64,000 nucleotides of DNA from Actinokineospora auranticolor. GTDB taxonomy: Bacteria > Actinomycetota > Actinomycetes > Mycobacteriales > Pseudonocardiaceae. The stretch is taken from NCBI RefSeq assembly GCF_002934265.1, contig NZ_PTIX01000002.1, forward strand, positions 1 through 64,000, in the 5' to 3' direction. The position numbers and the translations under genes are program-made. How positions within the stretch are numbered: the first letter of the stretch is position 1; every line of letters starts with the position of its first letter. The notes under the pieces were generated by a model. That model saw only the letters and a program-made list of their open reading frames with translations, had not been told where the DNA came from and ran no database searches. Of this stretch, positions 50,734 through 60,157 are shown one piece after another.

Positions 50734-51210
50734 ATGGGCGCAACCACGGTCCGACGGGCCGCTCGCGAAGACTGGGCCGACCTGCGCGATGTCCGGCTGG
50801 CGGCGCTCACCGAGGCGCCGTACGCGTTCGCCTCGAACCTGGCCCGCGAGGTCGACCGACCAGACGCGCACTGGCAGGACTGGCCGGACAAGCACGCGGT
50901 CTTCCTGGCCTACGACCCCGACGGCCGACCGGTGGGGCTCGCGGCGGGCATCCCGGGCGACGTGGCGGACCTGATCTCGGTGTGGACCCACCCGGACCAC
51001 CGGGGCACGGACCTGTCGACCACGCTCATCACGGCGCTGATCGAGTGGGCGCGGGCGGACGGCGCGTCCCGGATCAACGCGTGGGTCGTGGAGAACAACG
51101 AGAGGGCCATGGCGTTCTACGTGCGGCTGGGGTTCGCCAAGACGGGTGCGGAGATGGCGTACCCGAACGACCCGTCGCTGACTGAGTACGAGCTGACGAA
51201 GGTGCTCTAG
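50734..51210 (+). CDS. GNAT family N-acetyltransferase
   Basis: 158 aa. VRRAAREDWADLRDVRLAAL at the N terminus, then the acetyl-CoA loop region DLISVWTHPDHRGTDLSTTL, where the usual Q/RxxGxG/A is degenerate, and the final NERAMAFYVRLGFAKTGAE. Substrate unknown. Monocistronic. Confidence 0.85.
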   Translation: MGATTVRRAAREDWADLRDVRLAALTEAPYAFASNLAREVDRPDAHWQDWPDKHAVFLAYDPDGRPVGLAAGIPGDVADLISVWTHPDHRGTDLSTTLITALIEWARADGASRINAWVVENNERAMAFYVRLGFAKTGAEMAYPNDPSLTEYELTKVL

Positions 51211-51274
51211 ACCGCGTTCCCGCGCCAACGCGCGTCCCGGCGTCGAGGGACACGCCCGCCCCGCGTCCGCGCAC

Positions 51275-51420
51275 AGCCGGACCGCTGCACTGCCGCACCA
51301 CCGCGCTGCCGGGCTGCCGGACTGCCGGACTGCCGGACCGTCGCGCTGCCGGACCACCGCACCGCTGCACTGCCTCACCGTCGGGCTGCCGGGCTGCCGG
51401 GCTGCCGGGCTGCCGGGCAG
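51275..51420. repeat. Irregular 9-bp GC minisatellite (GCTGCCGGG/ACTGCCGGA)
   Basis: CTGCCGGGC, CTGCCGGAC and CGCTGCCG-type units recur many times with 9-bp pitch, ending in at least four perfect GGGCTGCCG copies (about 51385-51420). It directly precedes repeat copy D. Non-coding: all frames give repetitive Ala/Gly/Pro or Cys strings. Whole gap 51211-51596 holds this repeat and copy D only. Confidence 0.8.
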
Positions 51421-51432
51421 GCTCGCCCCTGT

Positions 51433-51554
51433 CGCAGCGCCCGCGAGGGGTCCTCCGCAATAGGGGAACCCCTAATTTCAATTCTATCGAGGTCTGACCT
51501 GCGGTTTGAAGCGGTTGACGCCGTCCTGTGGACAACTCGGGCGCATGTGGATGG
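51433..51554 (+). repeat. Intergenic paired-box element, copy D
   Basis: CGCAGCGCCCGCGAGGGG (51433-51450), inverted repeat TAGGGGAACCCCTA (about 51461-51474), a 52-base spacer with ATTCTATCGAGG and GAAGCGGTT, then TGTGGACAA at 51527 and TGTGGATGG at 51546 (pitch 19). Best match to copy A over its whole length of about 120 bp. Between convergent GNAT and gpgS genes. Confidence 0.85.
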
Positions 51555-51596
51555 CGACCCAGCAGGCAAGCTCAAAGAGCGCGGTCAGGAGCGGGA

Positions 51597-52499
51597 TCAG
51601 CGCTGGACCACCGACATCGGGGGACGGTCCTCGGTCAGGATCTCGGTGCGGTCCGGCAGCCACTCGCCGCCCACCTGGATGAACTGGGTCAGTTCGCCCG
51701 GCGGGGTGGGGATGCCGCAGCGGTCCAGGGCGGTGCCGAGGATCTGCCTCGCCATCACGCCCAGTTGCAGCAGCGAGCGGTTGCGGTGCTTGCGCACACC
51801 CAGGTTGACCTGCGCCAACCCGGCCAGGCCGTAGCGGGAGTGGGCGTCGAGGAGCAGGCCGATCTCCACCCCGTAGCCGGGGGCGAAGGGCACCGACGTG
51901 AGGAACTCGCGGGTGCCCGCGTACTCACCGCCCAGGGGTTGGATGACGCCGGAGAGTTCGGGGCGCAGCGCCGAGATGACCGGGCGGGCCAGCAGTTCGG
52001 TGACCCGGCCGCCGCCGGTGCCGATCTCCTCGGACTCCAGGCGCAGCGGGCGGCGGTAGAAGCCCTTGACCAGGTGCACGCCGCTCACGGTCAGCAGTGG
52101 TCCGAGCAGTGACGGCACGAAGGTCGGGTCGGGGTCCACCAGGTCGGAGTCGAGGAACACGACCAGGTCGCCGGTGGTCGCGGCGAGTGAACGCCAGAGG
52201 ACCTCGCCCTTGCCGGGGCGCGGCGGGATGTCGGGCAGCACGTCGTCGCGGTGCACGACCCGGGCGCCCGCGGCGGCGGCCAGGTCGACGGTGCGGTCGG
52301 TGGACCCGGAGTCGACCACCACCAGCTCGTCGACCAGCGTCCCCACCAGCGGCCGGACCGAGGCGACGACCGCGCCGACCGTGCGCTCCTCGTCGAGGGC
52401 GGGCAGCACCACGCTCACCCGGCGGGTGCCCTTGGCCAGCACCAGTTGCGAGACCGTCCACTCCGGACTCTGCCAGGTGCTGCGGTCCAGCGCGGTCAC
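51597..52499 (-). CDS. gpgS: Glucosyl-3-phosphoglycerate synthase (GT81)
   Basis: 300 aa from GTG 52499, overlapping the folP2 stop by 4 bp. RVSVVLPALDEERTVGAVVA, VDELVVVDSGSTDRTVDLAA, GEVLWRSLAATTGDLVVFLD with the metal-binding SD motif FLDSDLVDP, and PFAPGYGVEIGLLLDAHSRY. Transfers glucose from a nucleotide sugar to 3-phosphoglycerate, the first step to glucosylglycerate or methylglucose lipopolysaccharide. Gene pair with folP2 as in mycobacteria. Confidence 0.92.
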   Translation of the reverse strand: MTALDRSTWQSPEWTVSQLVLAKGTRRVSVVLPALDEERTVGAVVASVRPLVGTLVDELVVVDSGSTDRTVDLAAAAGARVVHRDDVLPDIPPRPGKGEVLWRSLAATTGDLVVFLDSDLVDPDPTFVPSLLGPLLTVSGVHLVKGFYRRPLRLESEEIGTGGGRVTELLARPVISALRPELSGVIQPLGGEYAGTREFLTSVPFAPGYGVEIGLLLDAHSRYGLAGLAQVNLGVRKHRNRSLLQLGVMARQILGTALDRCGIPTPPGELTQFIQVGGEWLPDRTEILTEDRPPMSVVQR

Positions 52500-53383
52500 A
52501 CCAGCGCCCGCAGCACCCGCGCGGGCGGGCGGGTGCCCGCGATGCTCGCCACCATGTCCACCACCTGCCGGGTGCGGCCGACCTCGTGCGCGCGGAACAC
52601 CTTCGCCCCCGCCCACGCCGAGACCGCCGTCGCGGCGAGCGTCCCGTCGACCCGGCCGTCGAGCCCGGCGTCCAGGGTCTCGCCGACGAAGTCCTTGTTG
52701 GACAGCGCGATCAGCACCGGCCAACCGGTCGCGACCAGCTCGTCGAGCCTGCGCAGCAGTTCCAGGCCGTGCCAGGTGTTCTTGCCGAAGTCGTGCGTCG
52801 GGTCGATCAGCACGCCCTCGCGCGGCACGCCCAGCTCGACCATCCGCTCGGCGCGGGCGACCAGCTCGGCGACGACCTGGCCGACGACGTCGGTGTAGCG
52901 GACCCGGTGCGGGTCGGTGCGCGGCGCGGCGCCGCCGGTGTGCGAGCAGACGATGCCGACGCCGAACTCGGCGGCCACCTCGGCCAGCCGCGGGTCGGCG
53001 CCCGCCCACGTGTCGTTGATCAGGTCGGCGCCCTCGGCGCACACCGCGCGCCCGACCTCGTGCCGCCAGGTGTCGACGCTGATCACCAGGTGGGGGTGGC
53101 GCTCGCGGACGGCGGCGACGAACGGCACCACCCGCCGCGCCTCCTCGGCGGCGTCCACGGTCTCGCCGTGCGACCCGGCCCGCACCCCGCCGATGTCGAC
53201 GATGTCGGCGCCCTCGGCCACCGCCCGGTCGACGGCGGCCAGCGCGGGCGCCTCGTCGAAGGTGGTGCCGCGGTCGTAGAAGGAGTCCCTGGTCCGGTTG
53301 ACGATCGCCATCACCAGCGCCCGGTCCTGCGGCACGTCGCGTACACCGAACCTGAGTGTGGTCACGGGTCCCGATGGTGCCAT
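52496..53383 (-). CDS. folP2: Dihydropteroate synthase-like protein FolP2
   Basis: 295 aa TIM barrel; a GTG at 53365 is an alternative start. The pterin loop reads MAIVNRTRDSFYDRGTTFDE in place of the NVTPDSFSDG of true DHPS, a FolP2 hallmark. GADIVDIGGVRAGSHG, ISVDTWRHEVGRAV, LINDTWAGAD and LIALSNKDFVGETLD (retaining the Lys) follow. M. tuberculosis FolP2, also beside gpgS, lacks DHPS activity, so a non-folate role is likely. Confidence 0.9.
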   Translation of the reverse strand: MAPSGPVTTLRFGVRDVPQDRALVMAIVNRTRDSFYDRGTTFDEAPALAAVDRAVAEGADIVDIGGVRAGSHGETVDAAEEARRVVPFVAAVRERHPHLVISVDTWRHEVGRAVCAEGADLINDTWAGADPRLAEVAAEFGVGIVCSHTGGAAPRTDPHRVRYTDVVGQVVAELVARAERMVELGVPREGVLIDPTHDFGKNTWHGLELLRRLDELVATGWPVLIALSNKDFVGETLDAGLDGRVDGTLAATAVSAWAGAKVFRAHEVGRTRQVVDMVASIAGTRPPARVLRALV

Positions 53384-53460
53384 GCGTGAGCGGCGTCTCT
53401 GCCGCGCGGTAGCCGGGTAGCGCCGTGGCTACAGTGGTGAGGACCTAGGAGGCCTCCTCG

Positions 53461-54132
53461 ATGTTGTACCGCACGCTGCGCGCCGTGCTCTCGTTCCTGG
53501 CCAGGCTCTACCTGCGCCCCAAGGTCGAGGGCGCCGAGCGGGTGCCCGCCACCGGACCGGTCATCCTGGCGATCAACCACCTGGCGGTGATCGACAGCTT
53601 CGTCGTGCCGATGATGGTGTCCCGCAAGGTCGCGTTCCTGGCCAAGGCCGAGTACTTCGCGGGCGGCTCCCCGCGCAAGGCGCTGGTGCGGACCTTCTTC
53701 CGGGCGACGGGGGCGATTCCCGTCGACCGGGACAACAGCCGCGCGGCGCTGGCGTCGTTGGACGTGGCGGGCAAGGTCCTGGAGGACGGCGACGCGTTCG
53801 CCATCCACCCGGAGGGCACGCGGTCGCTGGACGGGAAGCTGCACCGGGGGCGGACGGGTGTGGCGCAGCTGGCGTTGGAGCACAACGCGCTGGTGGTGCC
53901 GGTGGCGGTGATCGGGACGGACAAGGTGCAGCCGGCGGGGGCGAAGTTCCCCAAGCCCCACCGCATCACGATCCGCTTCGGTGACCCCCTGGACTTCAGC
54001 CGGTACGACGGGCTGGCCAACTCGCTCCCCATCCGCCGGGCGGTGACGGACGAGATCATGTACGCGATCCTGGAGCTGAGCGGCCAGGAATACGTCGACT
54101 CGTACCACAAGCGCCCCGGCGAAGCCGCCTGA
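53461..54132 (+). CDS. 1-acyl-glycerol-3-phosphate acyltransferase (PlsC family)
   Basis: 223 aa. N-terminal helix, then the HX4D catalytic motif in AINHLAVIDSFVVPMMVS, ATGAIPVDRDNSRAALASLD, and the glycerol-phosphate motif FAIHPEGTRSLDGKLHRGRT with the VPVAVIGT block. Makes phosphatidic acid or acylates a related lipid. Good ribosome site (AGGAGG) ahead of ATG 53461. Divergent from folP2. Confidence 0.9.
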   Translation: MLYRTLRAVLSFLARLYLRPKVEGAERVPATGPVILAINHLAVIDSFVVPMMVSRKVAFLAKAEYFAGGSPRKALVRTFFRATGAIPVDRDNSRAALASLDVAGKVLEDGDAFAIHPEGTRSLDGKLHRGRTGVAQLALEHNALVVPVAVIGTDKVQPAGAKFPKPHRITIRFGDPLDFSRYDGLANSLPIRRAVTDEIMYAILELSGQEYVDSYHKRPGEAA

Positions 54133-54327
54133 CTTTCTCGCTCGATTTATTTAGGGAAATCACTAGAATCCAGTGGTTGCCCATTTGGGTCACTCTGTCC
54201 TGTTTCATCCGGGTTAACTCCACGAACAGCCACGACCACCCTTTCAGCGGAGTGCGAGTCGCACACGCCTTGCCTAACGTCGTACGGGCTACGGGAAACT
54301 CAAACCAACAAGGGGAAGAGTTAAACA

Positions 54328-54633
54328 ATGCCTATCGTGAAGTTTCGCGCCGTGACCTCCGCGCTGGCGATCGCGGCACTCTCCGGAAGCCTGGCGCTGG
54401 TGGCGGAAGCGCCCGCCTCGGCGGATGTCCACGTCTTGTCGTGCCGCTACGTGCTCGCCCAGTCCCTGACCCTGTGGAACGCGCCGTCGGGCGGCGCGAA
54501 TGTGGGCGCCTACCACGCGGGTGACACATTCCAGGAATCGGGCATCGAGGGCAGCTACCGATTCCGCATCAACCTGGGCACCGGCGCCACCGTCTGGGTG
54601 ACGGCGGACCCGGCCTATTCGCGCCCCTGCTAA
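54328..54633 (+). CDS. Small secreted SH3-like protein
   Basis: 101 aa with a Sec signal peptide (RAVTSALAIAALSGSLALVA, cleavage near EAPASA-DV). The mature ~65 residues read LSCRYVLAQSLTLWNAPSGG, YHAGDTFQESG and GATVWVTADPAYSRPC, a bacterial SH3-type barrel with two Cys that may form a disulphide. Ribosome site AAGGGGAAGAG upstream. Extracellular; partner unknown. Confidence 0.7.
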   Translation: MPIVKFRAVTSALAIAALSGSLALVAEAPASADVHVLSCRYVLAQSLTLWNAPSGGANVGAYHAGDTFQESGIEGSYRFRINLGTGATVWVTADPAYSRPC

Positions 54634-54685
54634 TACCGGCGAAAGCTCAACCGGTTATCGCTGGCACCGATTACCCGACCGTTGA

Positions 54686-55522
54686 CTAGAGACGTGTCGC
54701 GGTGCGGACGAGGTCGGCGACGGCTTTGGACCGGCTGTGCGGTGGCCAGGCGATAACGGTCGTGACGGCCGGTGCGTCCGGCACCGGCACCGTCGCGTGG
54801 TCACGCAGGTGGGCTTTGAGGGACTCGGGAACGATCGCGCAAGCCCGGCCGAGTGCGATCAGCTGGAACAGTTGGGTGTGGTCGCGCACCTGCGGGCCGG
54901 GTCCGTCCGGATAGCTCCCGTCACGTCGAGGCCAACGCGGCAGGGGCAGGTCTGTCAGGGTGGCGACCTCGGCTATCGACAGGTGAGGTCGACCAGCCAA
55001 GGGATGCCCCGCTGGCAGGACCACGACCTGCCGTTCGGTGCACAGGTCCTCGGTGTCGAGCCCGGCCGTCGTGTCGAAGGGCCGCTGGAGCAGGGCGACG
55101 TCGGCACGCCCGTCGCGCAGCAGCCTTTCCTGCTCGCCGGGCCCGCACAGCACCACCTCGACAGCCACCGCGCCGGGCTCCGCGGCGTAGGCGTCCAGCA
55201 GCTTCGACAGCAGTTCGCGGGAAGCCCCGGCTTTCGTCGCCAGCACCACACCGGGCTTTTCGGCAGCCGCGCGGCGGGTGCGGCGCTCGGCGGCCTCAAC
55301 CGCGTCGAGCGCGGCCCGGGCCTCCCACAGGAGCACCGACCCGGCCTCGGTCAGGGCGACCGCGCGGGCGGTGCGGTGCAACAGGACCACACCGAGCCGC
55401 CGTTCGAGTTGCTGGATCGCCCGCGACAACGGCGGTTGCGCCATGGTGAGCCGCTGCGCCGCCCGCCCGAAGTGCAGTTCCTCCGCGACGGCGACGAAGT
55501 ACCGCAACTCCCGCGTCTCCAC
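54686..55522 (-). CDS. LysR family transcriptional regulator
   Basis: 278 aa from GTG 55522, giving the standard start METRELRYFVAVAEELHFGR; the HTH continues AAQRLTMAQPPLSRAIQQLE, RRLGVVLLHRTARAVALTEA. The C-terminal effector domain includes LTDLPLPRWPRRDGSYPDG. The target is unclear: no divergent metabolic gene is adjacent; the upstream gap holds the copy E repeat. Confidence 0.9.
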   Translation of the reverse strand: METRELRYFVAVAEELHFGRAAQRLTMAQPPLSRAIQQLERRLGVVLLHRTARAVALTEAGSVLLWEARAALDAVEAAERRTRRAAAEKPGVVLATKAGASRELLSKLLDAYAAEPGAVAVEVVLCGPGEQERLLRDGRADVALLQRPFDTTAGLDTEDLCTERQVVVLPAGHPLAGRPHLSIAEVATLTDLPLPRWPRRDGSYPDGPGPQVRDHTQLFQLIALGRACAIVPESLKAHLRDHATVPVPDAPAVTTVIAWPPHSRSKAVADLVRTATRL

Positions 55523-55683
55523 CGCAGCATCGTATCCAGCGTGCACAGACGGTCGCGCTGTTGACCGGTGCGAGCAAAGGAAACGAGTTCACCAGCAGCC
55601 ACCCGAACACCTCAGGCCGACCCGCTGCCTTTCCTTTTCAAACCCCGCCCCGCCCAAGCACAGCCCCCACCCTTCCCTGGGGG

Positions 55684-55722
55684 GACAGCCCTGCTCCACT
55701 CTAGTTGGGGAGCAGGGCTGTC
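55684..55722. terminator. Strong hairpin ahead of repeat copy E
   Basis: GACAGCCCTGCTCC (55684-55697) pairs perfectly with GGAGCAGGGCTGTC (55709-55722) around an 11-base loop. It occupies the place taken by the shorter G/C inverted repeat in copies A, B and D. It could end the CHAD transcript coming from the right. Confidence 0.7.
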
Positions 55723-55768
55723 GGCGGGAGGCGACGGATCTGTGGACAGGTCTGGGGCATGTGGATAA
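55684..55768 (+). repeat. Intergenic paired-box element, copy E
   Basis: The hairpin above, 18 bases, then TGTGGACAG at 55741 and a perfect DnaA-type box TGTGGATAA at 55760 (pitch 19). The spacer is shorter than in the other copies. Lies between the end of the CHAD gene and the start of the LysR gene, both on the reverse strand. Confidence 0.75.
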
Positions 55769-55815
55769 CGCCGACCTGGAAAAATGCGCGAAAAGCGGCC
55801 AGGAGCGGCCGAAGT

Positions 55816-56697
55816 TCACTCGGCTGGGGAGTCGGTGCCCAGGACGGTCAGGGCGAGGGTGTCGACATCGGCCAGGGCGGAGCGCCAGTGGGCGCGGCAG
55901 GTGGACTTCTTGGCGCGCTCCCGTTCGACCAGTCGGCCTGCCACGAAGACGACATCCACCGGGACGCCATCGCCCAAGTCCGACAGGAGGCGGCGGATGG
56001 TTTCCTCCGCGATCACCGCGTCCTGGTGGTCACCGAGGATGTCCTGGAAGTCCTTGGTCGCCTTGACCAGTGCGCGGATCTTCTTGCGGGCGGCCGGTTC
56101 GGCCATTTCGGCCGCGTAGCGGAGGCGCTTGCCGTGGATGCGGAGTTCGTGCAGGTCGTCGTCCGGGGGGTCTTCGCCCAGGGCCTCTGCGGCGCGCATC
56201 AGTTTGCGGTGGGGTTTGCGGATCACCGAAATCAGGGGTGGGGGTTCCTCCTCCTCCGGGGTCTCCACCACTTTCCCGGACTTCGACGCCTCGGCCAGGG
56301 ACTTCAGCAGGCGGGTGTAGCGCTTGCCGCGCAACGCGTTCAGCATCTTCCGGCGGGCCGCGCCGCGTTCGGTGACGAGGCTGTGCAGGAGGGTCTCGAC
56401 GGCGCGCAGTTCGTCGGCGTCGAAGCCGACGGCCTGGGCGCGCAGGTTGTCCAGTTGCACGTCCAGGTCGCGGACGGCGCCGAGGGACGAGCCGAGCCAC
56501 TTGAGTTCGGCGTCCAGCTCCGGCAGGGGCATCCCCGCCTTCAGCGCCGCCCGCGCGCGGCGGACCGCCACCCGCATCTGGTGGACGTGCTCCGGGTCGG
56601 TGCCCTTGCGCGCGCCGTCGGTGCGGGTGGTCAGCTCGGCCAGTTGCTCGCCGAGTCGGGTGCGGATCTGGCCGCCGAGGTCGGTCACGACGGTCAT
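55816..56697 (-). CDS. CHAD domain protein
   Basis: 293 aa, essentially one CHAD domain: DPEHVHQMRVAVRRARAALK with conserved His and Arg, ELKWLGSSLGAVRDLDVQLD, a central KRYTRLLKSLAEAS, and LHELRIHGKRLRYAAEMAE with the second basic motif. CHAD proteins bind polyphosphate through these basic residues. No CYTH triphosphatase domain is fused here. Role probably in polyphosphate granules. Confidence 0.9.
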   Translation of the reverse strand: MTVVTDLGGQIRTRLGEQLAELTTRTDGARKGTDPEHVHQMRVAVRRARAALKAGMPLPELDAELKWLGSSLGAVRDLDVQLDNLRAQAVGFDADELRAVETLLHSLVTERGAARRKMLNALRGKRYTRLLKSLAEASKSGKVVETPEEEEPPPLISVIRKPHRKLMRAAEALGEDPPDDDLHELRIHGKRLRYAAEMAEPAARKKIRALVKATKDFQDILGDHQDAVIAEETIRRLLSDLGDGVPVDVVFVAGRLVERERAKKSTCRAHWRSALADVDTLALTVLGTDSPAE

Positions 56698-56766
56698 CCT
56701 AGTGATCGCCTGTTCAACCAGTGTTCACCCAGCGAACGGTCCCGCCCGGTGGGAGCCCGGTGGGAG

Positions 56767-57747
56767 CTAGTTCGAGTGCAGCGCGGCGTTCAGCTCGATG
56801 CCCCGACCGTCGCGCGAAACGACCTCGACGACGCCGGTGGTCGAGTTGCGGCGGAACAGCAGGCCGGACTCCCCGGACAGCTCCCGCGCCTTCACCAACC
56901 GGCCGTCGGACAGGGTCAGCTTCGTGCCCGCGGTCACGTAGAGGCCCGCCTCGACCACGCAGTCGTCGCCGAGCGAGATGCCGATGCCTGCGTTGGCGCC
57001 CAGCAGGCACCGCTCGCCGATGCTGATGACCTCCTTGCCGCCACCGGACAGCGTCCCCATGATCGACGCGCCGCCGCCGACGTCGGAGCCGTCGCCGACC
57101 GCGACGCCCGCGGAGATCCGACCCTCCACCATGGACGCGCCGAGGGTGCCCGCGTTGAAGTTCACGAAGCCCTCGTGCATGACCGTGGTGCCGGTGGCCA
57201 GGTGCGCGCCCAGCCGGACCCGGTCGGCCTCGGCGATGCGCACGCCGGTCGGCACCACGTAGTCGACCATGCGCGGGAACTTGTCGACGCCGTAGACGGT
57301 CACCTGGCCGCGGGCGCGCAGCCGCAGCCGGGTCGCCTCGAAGCCCTCGACCGGGCACGGGCCGTGGTTGGTCCACACGACGTTGGCGAGCAGGCCGAAG
57401 ACGCCGTCGAGGTTCTGCCCGTGCGGGCGCACCAGGCGCGCGGAGAGCAGGTGCAGGCGCAGGTAGACGTCGTGGGTGTCGGCGGGCGGGCGCTCGAGGT
57501 CGTCGATCGTGGTGCGCACCGCGACCACCTCGACGCCGCGCAGCGAGTCCGGGCCGAGCAGGTCGGCGATGCCGTCGCCCAGTTCCGCCGTGGCCTCCTC
57601 GGCCGACAGCCGCACGGTGCCCGCCTCGCCCGCGGCGCCGAGCCTCGGCTGCGGGTACCAGGTGTCGAGGACGGTGCCGTCGGTGGTCACGGTGGCGAGG
57701 CCGACCGCGTGGGCCCCCTTGGTCTGCGTTGCTTCTGCGCTGCTCAC
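56767..57747 (-). CDS. dapD: Tetrahydrodipicolinate N-succinyltransferase (actinobacterial type)
   Basis: 326 aa from GTG 57747; GTG 57756 and TTG 57765 are alternatives. N-terminal domain with [60 protein letters not shown], then the left-handed beta-helix with [20 protein letters not shown] and [15 protein letters not shown], and a tail [11 protein letters not shown]. Transfers succinyl to THDP in the DAP/lysine pathway. Divergent from dapE with a 44-bp gap. Confidence 0.94.
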   Translation of the reverse strand: MSSAEATQTKGAHAVGLATVTTDGTVLDTWYPQPRLGAAGEAGTVRLSAEEATAELGDGIADLLGPDSLRGVEVVAVRTTIDDLERPPADTHDVYLRLHLLSARLVRPHGQNLDGVFGLLANVVWTNHGPCPVEGFEATRLRLRARGQVTVYGVDKFPRMVDYVVPTGVRIAEADRVRLGAHLATGTTVMHEGFVNFNAGTLGASMVEGRISAGVAVGDGSDVGGGASIMGTLSGGGKEVISIGERCLLGANAGIGISLGDDCVVEAGLYVTAGTKLTLSDGRLVKARELSGESGLLFRRNSTTGVVEVVSRDGRGIELNAALHSN

Positions 57748-57791
57748 GGGCAACACGGTAGCCAATGGTCCACCGGGTAGCGTGTGGGGCC

Positions 57792-58856
57792 GTGACCGTT
57801 GAGCTGGATCTCACCGCCGACCCCGTCGACCTCACCGCCGCCCTGGTGGACGTGCCCAGCGTGTCCGGCGACGAGGCCACGCTGGCCGACGCCGTGCAGC
57901 GCGCGCTGCGGACCCAGGCCCCGCACCTGGAGGTCGTCCGCTCCGGCAACGCCGTGCTGGCCCGCACCAACCTGGGCCGCCCCTCGCGGGTCGTGTTCGC
58001 CGGGCACATCGACACCGTGCCGGTCAACGACAACCTGCCCGTCCGCCGCACCGAGACGCACCTGCACGGCCTGGGCACGGTCGACATGAAGGGCGGCGAC
58101 GCGGTCATGCTGCACCTGGCCGCCGCCGTGCCGGACCCGAGGCACGACCTGACCTTCCTGTTCTACGACTGCGAGGAGGTCGAGGCCGTCCGCAACGGGC
58201 TCGGCCGGGTCGAGCGCGACCTGCGGGAGTGGATGGACGGCGACCTCGCGATCGTGTGCGAGCCGTCGAACGCCGTGGTCGAGGCGGGCTGCCAGGGCAC
58301 GATGCGCATCGAGTTGCGCAAGTCCGGCGTCCGCGCGCACACGGCGCGCGGCTGGATGGGCGTCAACGCCATCCACGCCCTCTCCCCCGCGCTGGAGACG
58401 CTCGCCGCCTACCAGCCGCGCACCGTCGACATCGACGGCTGCGTCTACCGCGAGGGCATGCAGGCCGTGCACATCGAGGGCGGTGTCGCGGGCAACGTCG
58501 TGCCGGACGCGGCCCTGTTGCGGATCAACTTCCGGTTCGCGCCGGACCGGTCGGTGGCGCAGGCCGAGGCCCACCTGCGCGAGGTCTTCGCCGGTCACGA
58601 GTTCGAGGTGGTCGACTTCTCGGCGGGCGCGTTGCCGGGTCTGTCGGCTCCGGCGGCCCAGGAGCTCGTCGCGGCGGCGGGTGGTGAGCCGGTCGCCAAG
58701 CTGGGGTGGACCGATGTCGCCCGGTTCGCCGCGTTGGGCATCCCGGCGGTCAACTTCGGCCCGGGCGACCCGCTGCTGTGCCACACGCAGCAGGAGAACG
58801 TCCCGATCGCCGACATCCACCGCTGCGTCGATGTGCTGCGCCGCCTGGTCGGCTAG
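57792..58856 (+). CDS. dapE: Succinyl-diaminopimelate desuccinylase
   Basis: 354 aa M20 metallopeptidase from GTG 57792. Metal ligands: His in [12 protein letters not shown], Asp in [12 protein letters not shown], catalytic Glu pair in [12 protein letters not shown], and a C-terminal His in [11 protein letters not shown]. Also [20 protein letters not shown] with [13 protein letters not shown]. Cleaves succinyl-DAP to LL-DAP. Stop overlaps the convergent membrane gene by four bases (CTAG). Confidence 0.94.
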   Translation: MTVELDLTADPVDLTAALVDVPSVSGDEATLADAVQRALRTQAPHLEVVRSGNAVLARTNLGRPSRVVFAGHIDTVPVNDNLPVRRTETHLHGLGTVDMKGGDAVMLHLAAAVPDPRHDLTFLFYDCEEVEAVRNGLGRVERDLREWMDGDLAIVCEPSNAVVEAGCQGTMRIELRKSGVRAHTARGWMGVNAIHALSPALETLAAYQPRTVDIDGCVYREGMQAVHIEGGVAGNVVPDAALLRINFRFAPDRSVAQAEAHLREVFAGHEFEVVDFSAGALPGLSAPAAQELVAAAGGEPVAKLGWTDVARFAALGIPAVNFGPGDPLLCHTQQENVPIADIHRCVDVLRRLVG

Positions 58857-59317
58857 TGCCTCGTGCGGGCTGCGTTCAGGGCACCTGTGCCCAGGGCGGC
58901 CACGAGCGTGAGCCAGGCCGCCGTGGTCAGGTTCTGGTCGTCGGGCAGTTCGGCGTTCAGCCAGAGCACGGCCGGGATGATCCCGACGGCCAGGACGGTC
59001 ATCGTGATCGACGGGCCGCCCGCGGTCGTCGTGCCGAAGAACGCGCCCAGCGCGAGGGCCGTGATGAGCGCGATCACCAGCAGCGCGGGCGCGCCGAAGT
59101 CGAGAACCATGCCCCAGAGGGTGAAGGGCCTGCCTCCGGGGACTGAAGTTTCGGTGTACCAGGTCGAACAGGTGAGGGCGACGATCGCCCCGGCGAGGGC
59201 GGCGGCACCGAGCGCGTCGGCGAACCGGGCGGCCGAGGTCCGTTGCCACTGCTCGAGATCGCGGACCCGGGCGCGCAGCTTGTCCAGTTCGCCCCCTGTG
59301 CCGTCCGTGTCGGACAT
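58853..59317 (-). CDS. Four-helix membrane protein of unknown function
   Basis: 154 aa. A short N-terminal coiled coil ([20 protein letters not shown]) precedes four hydrophobic helices, including [37 protein letters not shown] and [15 protein letters not shown]. No family recognised. Divergent from the first LOG gene by 60 bp. Confidence 0.65.
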   Translation of the reverse strand: MSDTDGTGGELDKLRARVRDLEQWQRTSAARFADALGAAALAGAIVALTCSTWYTETSVPGGRPFTLWGMVLDFGAPALLVIALITALALGAFFGTTTAGGPSITMTVLAVGIIPAVLWLNAELPDDQNLTTAAWLTLVAALGTGALNAARTRH

Positions 59318-59377
59318 GGCGCCTCCCGGTTCCGTTCTCCTCCGACGGGGAGACCTCGCTCACCCTAAACTCGCGTT

Positions 59378-60153
<776 letters not shown>

Positions 60154-60157
<4 letters not shown>

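Noticed and set aside
28811-55768. Chromosomal replication origin
   Set aside because: The DnaA-like boxes are in pairs spread over 27 kb without dnaA, dnaN, gyrB or an AT-rich unwinding region nearby.
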